From: Cohnella zeiphila
GTDB taxonomy: Bacteria > Bacillota > Bacilli > Paenibacillales > Paenibacillaceae
Reading direction: 5' to 3'
Length of the DNA stretch: 64,000 bases
Assembly (NCBI RefSeq): GCF_014212055.1
Contig: NZ_JACJVO010000022.1
Span: 1-64,000 of the forward strand
The position numbers and the translations under genes were made by a program. The number at the start of each line of letters is the position of its first letter. The stretch's first letter is position 1. Shown in pieces: positions 29,162 to 38,103 of this stretch. The notes under the pieces were generated by a model that saw only the letters and a program-made list of their open reading frames with translations, had not been told where the DNA came from and ran no database searches.

Positions 29162-29904
29162 AAAGAAAGCTTGTCTATAGCTTTATCGCTTTGCAATCGC
29201 TTTGGCTCGCTTGGGGCGGCACGACGTTCGCCGAGCCGGCGATCAGCGTCAGCATGGGAGACGGCAAGGACCCGATCGGCGCTTCCTCGCTGTCTCTGCT
29301 GCTGCTGATTACGGTGCTCAGCATATCCCCGGCGATTCTCGTACTGATGACCAGCTTTACCCGGATCGTCATCGTGCTCGGCTTCGTCCGGACCTCGCTC
29401 GGCACCCAGCAGATGCCGCCCAACCAGGTGTTGATCGGCCTTGCGCTGTTCATGACGCTGTTCATCATGTCGCCGACGCTGTCGCAGGTGAACGATCAGG
29501 CGTTGCAGCCCTATCTGAAAGGGCAAATCTCGCAGACGGACGCGCTGGCCAAGGCGGCCGTTCCGATGAAAGAATTCATGTACAAGCAGACCCGCGAGAA
29601 AGATCTGCTGCTGTTTATGAACTACACGAAGACCGCCAAGCCCAAGACCTATCAGGACATTCCGATCACCGTACTCGTCCCCGCTTACGCGATGAGCGAG
29701 CTGAAGACCGCGTTCCAGATGGGCTTTATGATCTTCGTGCCGTTTCTCGTCATCGACATGGTCGTAGCCAGCACGCTGATGGCGATGGGGATGATGATGC
29801 TGCCGCCGGTCATGATCTCGCTGCCGTTCAAGATCTTGCTGTTCGTGCTGGTGGACGGGTGGTATCTGGTCGTCAAGTCGCTGCTCACGAGTTTTCAGAC
29901 ATAA
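29158..29904 (+). CDS. fliP: Flagellar export gate protein FliP
   Basis: 248 residues. N-terminal signal-like segment (about residues 1-25, ending TTFAEP), then the strongly conserved ISPAILVLMTSFTRIVIVLG, TSLGTQQMPPNQVLIGLALF and C-terminal helices with GMMMLPPVMISLPFKILLF. Five FliP with FliQ and FliR make the export channel in the membrane. Confidence 0.97.
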   Translation: MKRKLVYSFIALQSLWLAWGGTTFAEPAISVSMGDGKDPIGASSLSLLLLITVLSISPAILVLMTSFTRIVIVLGFVRTSLGTQQMPPNQVLIGLALFMTLFIMSPTLSQVNDQALQPYLKGQISQTDALAKAAVPMKEFMYKQTREKDLLLFMNYTKTAKPKTYQDIPITVLVPAYAMSELKTAFQMGFMIFVPFLVIDMVVASTLMAMGMMMLPPVMISLPFKILLFVLVDGWYLVVKSLLTSFQT

Positions 29905-29938
29905 GATTTAAAGCGATCGATATGGGGAGGGAATTCGC

Positions 29939-30208
29939 GTGAGTGCGGAATTTATTATCGGACTGGCGGGCCAGGCCATGTACACGGTGCTTAAAGTCAG
30001 CGCGCCGATGCTCGGGCTGGGCCTTATCGTCGGGCTGCTCGTCAGCATCTTCCAGGCGACGACGCAAATTCACGAGCAGACGCTGGCGTTTATTCCGAAG
30101 ATCGTCGCCGTGTTCGTGGCCATCCTCGTTTTCGGGCCGTGGATCTTAAGCGTGCTGGTCGACTTTACGAGTCATCTTCTCGGGAACCTGGCGAATTACA
30201 TCGGTTAA
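29939..30208 (+). CDS. fliQ: Flagellar export gate protein FliQ
   Basis: 89 residues from a GTG start (GGGGAGGGA upstream). Two membrane helices with the FliQ pattern APMLGLGLIVGLLVSIFQATTQIHEQTLAFIPK in two blocks. Four copies join the FliP5-FliR core. Confidence 0.95.
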   Translation: MSAEFIIGLAGQAMYTVLKVSAPMLGLGLIVGLLVSIFQATTQIHEQTLAFIPKIVAVFVAILVFGPWILSVLVDFTSHLLGNLANYIG

Positions 30209-30211
30209 CGG

Positions 30212-31006
30212 ATGATGAGCCTTGACCAAATCATGCAGCTGTTTCCGGCATTTCTGCTTGTGTTCTGCCGCATCACCGCCTTCATGGTCGCAGCGCCGGT
30301 GCTGTCGACGAAGACGATTCCGAATACGTTCAAGATCGGTCTGGCATTTTTCATATCGGTCATCGTGTTTTTGAACGTCGGGTTCGACGACCGGGTCACG
30401 GCGGACGGCGAATTTATTCTATCGATCATGAAGGAAGTAGTCGCAGGGCTGCTGATCGGATTCGTCGCTTCCCTGTTCTTCGCGGTCGTGCAGGTGGCCG
30501 GCGCTTACATGGATATGCAGATGGGCTTCGGCATCGCCAACGTCGTCGACCCGCTGACCGGCGCGTCGGCTCCGCTTCTCGGCAACCTGAAGTACATGCT
30601 CATGGTTCTCGTTTTCTTGTCCGTGAACGGCCATCATTATTTAATCGCCGCCATCATGAACAGCTACGAATGGCTGCCGCTGAACAATCATTTTTTTCAG
30701 ACGCTTTACCACGGCAGCGTGTCGGAGTTTCTGGTGAGAACGTTCGCGGATACGTTCCTGCTGGCCTTGCAAATATCCGCCCCGATCGTCGTCTCGATGT
30801 TTCTGACCGATCTCGGTCTGGCGCTGCTCTCCCGGGCGGCTCCGCAGTACCAGGTGTTCGTGATCGGGGTCCCGATCAAGATCTTGCTCGGCATGGCCGT
30901 TCTGATTTTGCTTCTGCCGGGCTTCGGCTCGATCTTCCAAATGCTGTTCGATCATCTGTTCGACGCGCTCGACAAGCTGTTCGTTCTATTGAAAGAACCG
31001 TCCTAG
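30212..31006 (+). CDS. fliR: Flagellar export gate protein FliR
   Basis: 264 residues, about six membrane helices; typical blocks PAFLLVFCRITAFMVAAPVL, VQVAGAYMDMQMGFGIANVVDP and PQYQVFVIGVPIKILLG. One copy completes the gate with FliP and FliQ. It begins 3 bases after the fliQ stop without a clear ribosome site, so it is probably translated by coupling. Start could also be ATG 30215. Confidence 0.95.
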   Translation: MMSLDQIMQLFPAFLLVFCRITAFMVAAPVLSTKTIPNTFKIGLAFFISVIVFLNVGFDDRVTADGEFILSIMKEVVAGLLIGFVASLFFAVVQVAGAYMDMQMGFGIANVVDPLTGASAPLLGNLKYMLMVLVFLSVNGHHYLIAAIMNSYEWLPLNNHFFQTLYHGSVSEFLVRTFADTFLLALQISAPIVVSMFLTDLGLALLSRAAPQYQVFVIGVPIKILLGMAVLILLLPGFGSIFQMLFDHLFDALDKLFVLLKEPS

Positions 31007-31048
31007 CGCCTATGAGCGCTCGGCGGGGAAGGAGGCTTCAAGCGTAAG

Positions 31049-32140
31049 GTGGCTCGTTATCGCTTTGCGATGGATTTGCAGCTGTTCGCGGGAGAGAAAA
31101 CGGAGCGGGCGACGCCGAAGAAACGGAACGAAGCCCGTAAGAAAGGTCAAGTCGCGCACAGCCAGGAGATCGTCACCTCGATCGCGCTGGTCGTCTGCAT
31201 CAGCTTGTTCATGCTTCTCGGATCGTTCTTCTGGAACCGGATCGTTGCGATGTTCTCCGACGTTCTGCTGCACCGGTTGACGATGGACGTCACTTCCGGC
31301 AACGTTACGGAGATGTTCGGGCGGTACGCGATGCAGATGCTGATCGTGCTGTCGCCGATCTTCATCGCCGCGATCGTCGTCGCCTTCGCGGCGAACTATT
31401 TCCAGTTCGGCTGGCTGTTCACGACCGAACCGATCAAGTTCAAGCTTCAACCGCTCAACCCGATTAACGGATTCAAGCGAATGTTCAGCTCCAGATCGCT
31501 GGTCGAGCTGCTCAAGAGCACGCTCAAGCTGCTTGCGGTCAGCCTCGTTCTCTACTTCGTTCTCTGGTCGGAACGGGACCGGGTGATGGCGCTGGCACAT
31601 GTGCCGATCCAGGACATCTTCAGTTTTACCGGGGATCTGACCATTCGCGTGAGTCTGCTGGTCGGCGTGCTGCTGTTCGCCATGGCGGTCGGCGATTATT
31701 ACTATCAGAAGTACTCTTATGAGAAAAGCTTGCGCATGAGCAAGCAGGACATCAAGGACGAGTACAAAAACGCCGAAGGCGACCCGAAAGTGAAAGCGAA
31801 AATTAGGGAACGTCAACGGCGGATGGCGATCATGCGCATGATGCAGGAAGTTCCGAAAGCCGACGTCATCATCACGAACCCGACGCACTTCGCGGTCGCC
31901 CTGCAGTACGACGGCTCCAAGATGGACGCCCCTCGAGTCGTCGCGAAAGGACAGGATTTCCTGGCGCTGCGCATTCGCGAAGTCGCCAAAGCGAATAACG
32001 TCGTTACGATGGAGAACAAACCGCTCGCCCGGGCACTGTACGACCGGACCGAGATCGGCGAGACGATTCCGGCCGACTTGTTCCAGGCCGTCGCGGAAGT
32101 GCTCGCTTACGTTTACCGGCTGAAAGGCGGACGCCGCTGA
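31049..32140 (+). CDS. flhB: Flagellar export switch protein FlhB
   Basis: 363 residues from a GTG start. Four membrane helices in residues 30-220, a linker, and the cytoplasmic domain with the self-cleavage site Asn277-Pro278-Thr279-His280. Cleavage allows the change from rod/hook to filament substrates, triggered by FliK. N-terminal LQLFAGEKTERATPKKRNEAR motif is present. AAGGAGG lies 13 bases upstream. Compare the stand-alone C-terminal homologue at 957-1304. Confidence 0.97.
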   Translation: MARYRFAMDLQLFAGEKTERATPKKRNEARKKGQVAHSQEIVTSIALVVCISLFMLLGSFFWNRIVAMFSDVLLHRLTMDVTSGNVTEMFGRYAMQMLIVLSPIFIAAIVVAFAANYFQFGWLFTTEPIKFKLQPLNPINGFKRMFSSRSLVELLKSTLKLLAVSLVLYFVLWSERDRVMALAHVPIQDIFSFTGDLTIRVSLLVGVLLFAMAVGDYYYQKYSYEKSLRMSKQDIKDEYKNAEGDPKVKAKIRERQRRMAIMRMMQEVPKADVIITNPTHFAVALQYDGSKMDAPRVVAKGQDFLALRIREVAKANNVVTMENKPLARALYDRTEIGETIPADLFQAVAEVLAYVYRLKGGRR

Positions 32141-32206
32141 ATCCGTCAGCGAGGATTTACGGCGGAACGGCGAACAGATATCGATAACAGATGAGGGGGA
32201 TACACC

Positions 32207-34240
32207 GTGAAAGCTCGGGACATCAGCATACTGATCGGCATCATCGGCATCGTCCTGATGATGGTACTCCCAATTCCCCATCAACTGCTGGACGTGCTGC
32301 TGATCATCAATATTTCGGCGGCGCTTATGATCCTGCTCATCTCGATGAACACGACGGACGCGCTGAACTTTTCCATCTTTCCGACGCTGCTGCTCATTAC
32401 GACGCTGTTCCGGCTGTCGCTGAACATTTCCACCACGCGGCTCATCTTGTCCAAGGGAGAGGCGGGCAACGTCGTGGCGACGTTCGGTCACTTCGTCGCC
32501 GGAGGGCAGCTCGCGATCGGCTTCGTCGTGTTCCTCATTTTGATCGTCGTGCAGTTCATCGTCATTACCAAGGGCGCCGAGCGCGTCTCGGAAGTGGCCG
32601 CGCGGTTTACGCTCGACGCGATGCCCGGCAAGCAGATGAGCATCGACGCCGACCTGAACGCAGGCCTCATCAACGAGCAGCAGGCGAAGGAGCGGCGGGA
32701 GAAAATCGAGAAGGAAGCCGATTTCTACGGCGCGATGGACGGCGCGAGCAAGTTCGTCAAAGGGGATGCGGTCGCCAGCATCATCATCGTTATGATCAAC
32801 TTGATCGGCGGCTTCATTATCGGGATGGCCATTCACGGCAAATCGCTGACCGAATCGCTCAACACGTACTCGATCCTGTCGATCGGCGACGGCCTTGTCA
32901 GCCAGATTCCCGCGCTGCTGATCAGCACCGCGACCGGCATCATCGTGACCCGTGCCGCTTCCGAAGGGAACCTCGCCCACGACTTGTCGGCGCAGCTTCT
33001 GCGCTATCCCCGGCTGCTCTATATCGTCGCCGGCACGATCGCCCTCATGGGCATCATGACGCCGATCGGCTTTTTCGCCACGATTCCATACGCGCTGCTT
33101 CTCGTATTCGCTGCCTACTGGCTGCAGCGCAACATGAGCCGCAAGCAGAAAGAAGAAGATTTGCTCGTGGAAGAGAAGGAGATCGAAGAAGTTCGCAGTC
33201 CGGAGAGCGTCATCAGTCTGCTGCAGGTCGACCCGATCGAATTCGAATTCGGCTACGGTCTCATTCCGCTTGCGGATACGCAGCAGGGCGGGGATCTGCT
33301 GGACCGGATCATCATGATCCGCCGTCAGTGCGCGCTTGAAATGGGACTAATTGTCCCCGTCATCCGAATTCGCGACAATATTCAACTAAAACCGAACGAA
33401 TATATTATCAAAATAAAAGGGAATTTGGTAGCACGTGGCGAATTGTTGTTACATCACTACCTGGCCATGAGTCCTGGTTTCGAAGACGATTCGGTTACCG
33501 GAATTGAGACCAAAGAACCAGCTTTCGGCCTTCCGGCCCTCTGGATCGACGAAGCGACCAAAGAACGGGCGGAGCTGGCGGGTTACACGGTCGTCGATCC
33601 GCCTTCGGTCGTCGCCACCCATCTGACCGAGATCATCAAGAAATACGCGCACGAGCTGATCGGACGCCAAGAGACGAAGTCGCTTGTCGACAGCGTGAAA
33701 GAAAGCTATGCGACGCTGGTCGAGGAGCTCGTTCCGGGTACGCTCGGCATCGGGGATATTCAGAAAGTGCTGTCCAAGCTGCTGAAGGAGAAAATCTCGA
33801 TTCGGGATCTGGTCACGATCTTCGAGACGCTGGCCGACTACGGGAAGTACACGAAAGATCCCGACGTTCTGACCGAATATGTCCGCCAGGCGCTCTCCCG
33901 GCAGATCACGCAGCAGTTTGCAAGCCCGAGCGAGCCGCTCAAAGTCATTACCGTCAGTCCGAACGTCGAGAAGAGAATCGCCGAAGCGGTGCAGCAGTCC
34001 GATCAGGGAAGCTACCTGGCGATGGATCCGGCTTCCTCCCAGCAGATCTACCAGCGGCTCTCCGAGCAGATCAACAAGGTCGCCCAGCTCGGACAGCAGC
34101 CGATCATTCTGACGTCGCCGACGATCCGCATGTACATGCGGCAGATGCTGGAGCGTACCCTGCAGGACATACCGGTCATCTCCTACAGCGAGCTGGAACC
34201 GAATATTGAAGTGCAAAGCGTCGGGGTGGTGAACGCATGA
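32207..34240 (+). CDS. flhA: Flagellar export gate protein FlhA
   Basis: 677 residues from a GTG start. Eight membrane helices in the N-terminal half with the FHIPEP signature region (RLSLNISTTRLIL, RFTLDAMPGKQMSIDADLNAG), then a four-subdomain cytoplasmic part (residues about 330-677) that forms the nonameric ring and binds chaperone-substrate complexes. Overlaps flhF by 4 bases. A short AT-richer stretch around 33340-33480 differs in base use from its surroundings but the protein is continuous and conserved. Confidence 0.97.
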   Translation: MKARDISILIGIIGIVLMMVLPIPHQLLDVLLIINISAALMILLISMNTTDALNFSIFPTLLLITTLFRLSLNISTTRLILSKGEAGNVVATFGHFVAGGQLAIGFVVFLILIVVQFIVITKGAERVSEVAARFTLDAMPGKQMSIDADLNAGLINEQQAKERREKIEKEADFYGAMDGASKFVKGDAVASIIIVMINLIGGFIIGMAIHGKSLTESLNTYSILSIGDGLVSQIPALLISTATGIIVTRAASEGNLAHDLSAQLLRYPRLLYIVAGTIALMGIMTPIGFFATIPYALLLVFAAYWLQRNMSRKQKEEDLLVEEKEIEEVRSPESVISLLQVDPIEFEFGYGLIPLADTQQGGDLLDRIIMIRRQCALEMGLIVPVIRIRDNIQLKPNEYIIKIKGNLVARGELLLHHYLAMSPGFEDDSVTGIETKEPAFGLPALWIDEATKERAELAGYTVVDPPSVVATHLTEIIKKYAHELIGRQETKSLVDSVKESYATLVEELVPGTLGIGDIQKVLSKLLKEKISIRDLVTIFETLADYGKYTKDPDVLTEYVRQALSRQITQQFASPSEPLKVITVSPNVEKRIAEAVQQSDQGSYLAMDPASSQQIYQRLSEQINKVAQLGQQPIILTSPTIRMYMRQMLERTLQDIPVISYSELEPNIEVQSVGVVNA

Positions 34241-35655
34241 AGGTCAAACGATACGTAGTCCAGGACGTGCCGGAAGCGGTGCAGATGATCCGCAGCGAAC
34301 TCGGTTCGGACGCCGTCATCCTGAATACCAAGGAAATCCGCATGGGCGGATTTCTTGGCATGTTCCGCAAGAAGCGGGTGGAAGTGATCGCGGCCGTCGA
34401 CGAATCCGCCGGAAGGCCGGCGCCGCGAGCGCCGCGGCCGGCTCCGCCGCGCGAGCGGGCGGCGGTTCTGACGGCCGAAGCGGAACCGGCCCCGGCGCAG
34501 ACGTGGATTCCGCACGCGGCGGTACGCGAGAAGTACGGCCGCGGCGGCGCGGGCGAGGCCATTCCTCCGTCGCCGAAAGCGGCGGAAGCGGCGCGGGAGA
34601 TTCTCGCGAGCTTGTCCGCGCAGGCGGCCGGCGCGACGGCGGCGCCGATAGAGAAGGAAGACGCCGAGTCTTCCGTCGCCGAGCCGAAGAAGGTGGAGAC
34701 TTCGCGGGAGGTTGAACTATCGGAAAAGGCGGTCTCGGCATCCTCGCCGGCGGCGGCGAACGCCGGACAGTCCGAAGACGAGACGGCCGCGCTTCTTAAC
34801 GAGATCCGGTCGATGAAGGAAATGATGCTGCGGATGAACCGGCAAATGTCGTTTCGTCACATTCCCCCGGCGGTCATGAACGCGGCCAGGCGGCTGGCCG
34901 AGCAAGGCGTCGAACCGGTCTACGTCGAGCAATTCGCCGAGAGCGTGTGCGACCGTCTGGGAGACCTGACGGATCCGGACGGCGCCGAGACGGCCGTGCA
35001 AGCGCGGGAGGTGCTCCGGGAATGGCTGCGGCCATCGGCGGCGGAGGGCATTTCGCCCGCGACGCGAATCGTCAACTTCGTCGGCCCGACGGGCGTCGGG
35101 AAGACGACGACGATCGCGAAACTGGCGGCGGACCAGGCTTTCGTTCACCGCCGGTCGGTCGGCTTCATTACGGCCGATACATACCGGATCGCCGCGGTCG
35201 ACCAACTGCGTACATACGCCGACATTTTGAACGTTCCGCTGGAAGTCGTCTTTTCCCCGTCCGAGCTGAGCCGCGCCTACAAGAAGCTGGAGGATCGGGA
35301 TTTGCTGCTGATGGACACCGCCGGCCGCAATTACCGCAACGAGCTGTTCGTCTCCGAAGTGAACAGCCTGCTGGCTCCGGGCGAGCGGGCCGAGAGCGTG
35401 CTCGTCCTCAGCCTGACGCACAAGTACGCGGACATGAAAACGGTAGCCGGTCAATTCGCGAAATACGGCGTCAAACGTCTGCTGTTCACGAAGATGGACG
35501 AGACCGATTCCTATGGCGCCATCGTCAACCTGGTCCGGGAGTTCGACTATTCCATCTCCTACGTCACGACCGGCCAGACCGTTCCGGACGACATTCGGGC
35601 ATTCGATCCGGAGGACCTGATCGACCGCTTGCTGGGAGGGAAGGGGCATGAATGA
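34237..35655 (+). CDS. flhF: SRP-family GTPase FlhF
   Basis: 472 residues. Short N-terminal basic segment, an Ala/Pro/Glu-rich B domain with no clear fold (about residues 55-185), and the NG GTPase: G1 GPTGVGKT at 283-290, G3 region LLMDTAGRNYRNE, G4 TKMDE. FlhF sets the place and number of flagella and recruits early basal-body parts; FlhG activates its GTPase. Overlaps flhA by 4 bases and flhG by 8. Confidence 0.95.
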   Translation: MKVKRYVVQDVPEAVQMIRSELGSDAVILNTKEIRMGGFLGMFRKKRVEVIAAVDESAGRPAPRAPRPAPPRERAAVLTAEAEPAPAQTWIPHAAVREKYGRGGAGEAIPPSPKAAEAAREILASLSAQAAGATAAPIEKEDAESSVAEPKKVETSREVELSEKAVSASSPAAANAGQSEDETAALLNEIRSMKEMMLRMNRQMSFRHIPPAVMNAARRLAEQGVEPVYVEQFAESVCDRLGDLTDPDGAETAVQAREVLREWLRPSAAEGISPATRIVNFVGPTGVGKTTTIAKLAADQAFVHRRSVGFITADTYRIAAVDQLRTYADILNVPLEVVFSPSELSRAYKKLEDRDLLLMDTAGRNYRNELFVSEVNSLLAPGERAESVLVLSLTHKYADMKTVAGQFAKYGVKRLLFTKMDETDSYGAIVNLVREFDYSISYVTTGQTVPDDIRAFDPEDLIDRLLGGKGHE

Positions 35656-36511
35656 TCAGGCGCAGGCGCTGCGGCATATGGTGCTGTCCCAGGACCGGCA
35701 GCCGGCCAAGACGACCCGGATCGTCACGGTTACAAGCGGCAAAGGGGGCGTCGGCAAGTCCAATTTGAGCCTGAACTTCGCGTTGGCGCTTCAGAACCGA
35801 GGCTACAGCGTCCTGCTGTTCGACGCCGACATCGGCATGGCGAACATCGACGTGCTGCTCGGGACGCCGGCGCCGTACAATCTTTTCCACCTGCTCAAAC
35901 GGGAAAAGACGATCTGGGACATTATCCAGACGGGACCGGGCGGACTGAAGTTCATCGCGGGAGGCTCGGGCTTCCAGGATCTGATCCGGCTGTCCGACGA
36001 GGAGCTGGAATACTTCGCCGACCAGATCGGCAAGCTGCACGGCCATGTCGACTTTCTGCTGTTCGACACGGGCGCGGGTCTGTCCAAGGAGACGGTGCGG
36101 TTCATCACCGCCGCGCAGGAGACGATCGTCGTCACCACGCCCGAGCCGACGTCGATCACGGACGCTTACGCGCTGATCAAGATGGTCAAAAGCATGGGCC
36201 ATCACGTTGATTTCCGACTGGTCGTCAACCGGGTCGGCGATGAACGTGAGGGCAACCAGACGGCGGACAACATCCGGCAGGTCGCCGGCAAGTATCTGGG
36301 CCTCGATCTCCCGTTGCTCGGCTTCGTGCCCGAGGACGCTTCGGTATCGAAGGCGGTCAAGCGGCAGACGGCGTTGGCCGTCGCGTATCCGTCCAGCCAG
36401 GCTTATCGCGGAATCGAACGCATCGTTTCCCGCTTTCTAGAGGAACCGAAGGAAGCGGAAGCCGGCGGCGTCAAATCTTTCCTTCAACGCATGCGCCGCT
36501 TGTGGAGCTAA
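35648..36511 (+). CDS. flhG: MinD-like ATPase FlhG (YlxH)
   Basis: 287 residues. Deviant Walker A GKGGVGKS at 31-38, switch I/II ATPase motifs (LLFDADIGMANIDVLLG), and a C-terminal amphipathic helix (FLQRMRRLWS) that binds membrane. The N-terminal DQAQALRHMV (DQAxxLR) motif is the activator segment that stimulates FlhF GTPase. Controls flagellar number and pattern with FlhF. Confidence 0.96.
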   Translation: MNDQAQALRHMVLSQDRQPAKTTRIVTVTSGKGGVGKSNLSLNFALALQNRGYSVLLFDADIGMANIDVLLGTPAPYNLFHLLKREKTIWDIIQTGPGGLKFIAGGSGFQDLIRLSDEELEYFADQIGKLHGHVDFLLFDTGAGLSKETVRFITAAQETIVVTTPEPTSITDAYALIKMVKSMGHHVDFRLVVNRVGDEREGNQTADNIRQVAGKYLGLDLPLLGFVPEDASVSKAVKRQTALAVAYPSSQAYRGIERIVSRFLEEPKEAEAGGVKSFLQRMRRLWS

Positions 36512-36585
36512 GCGGCTGTCGGCGGACACCGCGAAAGCGAGCGCCCGGATCAAACATCTTAGAACGGTGAAAGGGGGAGGGCGGC

Positions 36586-38064
36586 ATGGCGAGGTACCGG
36601 GTTTTGGTGGTGGACGATTCTCCTTTTATGCGGCAAGTGTTCAGCGACTTCATCGCAACGGCTCCCGAATTCGAGGTAGCGGGCATCGCCGCCAACGGGC
36701 AGGAAGCGGTCGAGCGGGCGCTGGAGCTTGAGCCGGACGTCATCACGATGGACCTGGAAATGCCCTTGATGAACGGGCTGGAGGCGCTGCAGAAAATCAT
36801 GTCGGTGCGCCCGACCCCGGTCATCATGGTGTCGGCGGTGACGGACAACGGTACCCGCGATACGATTCGCGCCCTTCAATACGGCGCGGTGGATTTCATC
36901 CGCAAGCCGGGCGGGTCGGTCAAGCAGGAGATCGGAAACGTGGGCGAGCAGCTCCGCGAGCTGCTCCATATGATTGCGGAGATGGCGGCCAAAGGCAATT
37001 TCCGCTGGCTGCCGGCCGTGGAAGAGCATGCGGCTCTCGTGCCGGATCCGCATGCGGAAGCGGCGCCGGGCATGGGCTCGAAGGCGAGCGCGATCGTGGA
37101 GGCGGCGGCGGGCGAAACCGCGAGCGGGCGAGAGACGCCGCCGGCGGCGGCATCCTCGTCGCCCCGGGCCGCGGCGGAGCCGCCCGAGGCGCCTCCCCGC
37201 CGCCTGGCGAAGCCGGCGGCGGCCGCGCCCGACGCTTCGGCACCGCGTGCGCCGAAGCCGAACCCCAGGCCCGCCGCGAAGCCGGCAGGCCGAGAGACCG
37301 CGGGCCCGGCGACGGCGGGGCCCGCCAAAACCGGGCGGCGCGCCGACGCCGCGCCTCCGTCGCCGGCGGTGCCTGCGGCTTCGGCGCCGCCCATGGCCCG
37401 GCCCGCGAAGCGGCCTGCGGCCGCCGCCGGGCCGGAGGCGGAGCAGCCCCGCGAAGAGACGCCGGGGCGCACCGCATTCGAGCATCTGGTGGCCATCGGC
37501 ACCTCGACGGGAGGGCCGCGCGCGCTGCACGAAGTGCTGACGGGAATCCCGGCCGATTTTCCCGCGCCGATACTGGTCGTGCAGCACATGCCGCCGAAGT
37601 TCACGAACTCGCTCGCGCAGCGGCTCGACTCGTTCGCCCGGATCCGGGTGCGCGAGGCGCAGGACGGAGAGATCGTCCGCAGCGGCACCGCCTACATCGC
37701 ACCGGGCGGCCGGCACTTGACGCTGGCCGGGGCGCCGTCGGGCGAGTACCGCATCGTCCTGACGGACGAGGAGCCGCGAAGCGGCCATCGGCCTTCCGTC
37801 GATCGGCTGTTCGAATCGCTGATCGGTTTCCGAGAATTGAAGCGCCACGCCGTCCTCATGACCGGGATGGGAAGCGACGGAGCGAAGGGGATGCGCGCTC
37901 TGCTCGATGACGGAGCGGAGTCGACGATCGCGGAAAGCGAGGACACTTGCATCGTGTACGGAATGCCGCGTTCCGCCGTGGAACTGGGCGCGGCGAAGCA
38001 AGTCGTTCCTCTGCAGCAGATCGCCCAAGCGCTCGTCCGCGAGGTGAGCGTCCGCAAGAGATAA
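36586..38064 (+). CDS. cheB: Chemotaxis protein-glutamate methylesterase CheB with enlarged linker
   Basis: 492 residues, against about 350-360 for usual CheB. Receiver domain (residues 1-120, phosphoacceptor Asp56 in TMDLEMP), an Ala/Pro-rich linker of about 145 residues (about 150-295), and the methylesterase domain with catalytic Ser307 (GTSTGG), His334 (VVQHMP) and Asp431 (GMGSDGA). It removes methyl groups from, and deamidates, chemoreceptors when phosphorylated by CheA. No cheR lies nearby. AAAGGGGGAGGG precedes the ATG. Confidence 0.96.
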   Translation: MARYRVLVVDDSPFMRQVFSDFIATAPEFEVAGIAANGQEAVERALELEPDVITMDLEMPLMNGLEALQKIMSVRPTPVIMVSAVTDNGTRDTIRALQYGAVDFIRKPGGSVKQEIGNVGEQLRELLHMIAEMAAKGNFRWLPAVEEHAALVPDPHAEAAPGMGSKASAIVEAAAGETASGRETPPAAASSSPRAAAEPPEAPPRRLAKPAAAAPDASAPRAPKPNPRPAAKPAGRETAGPATAGPAKTGRRADAAPPSPAVPAASAPPMARPAKRPAAAAGPEAEQPREETPGRTAFEHLVAIGTSTGGPRALHEVLTGIPADFPAPILVVQHMPPKFTNSLAQRLDSFARIRVREAQDGEIVRSGTAYIAPGGRHLTLAGAPSGEYRIVLTDEEPRSGHRPSVDRLFESLIGFRELKRHAVLMTGMGSDGAKGMRALLDDGAESTIAESEDTCIVYGMPRSAVELGAAKQVVPLQQIAQALVREVSVRKR

Positions 38065-38103
38065 GAACCGAGGCAATACAGCCCATCAGGAGGTGTCCGT
38101 ACC

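Noticed and set aside
31010-32980. A 656-codon minus-strand open frame
   Set aside because: Antisense to flhB and flhA; Arg/Asp/His-rich shadow sequence without recognisable domain.
33340-33480. AT-rich patch in flhA as a sign of insertion
   Set aside because: The protein is continuous and conserved across it, so local codon choice is a sufficient explanation.
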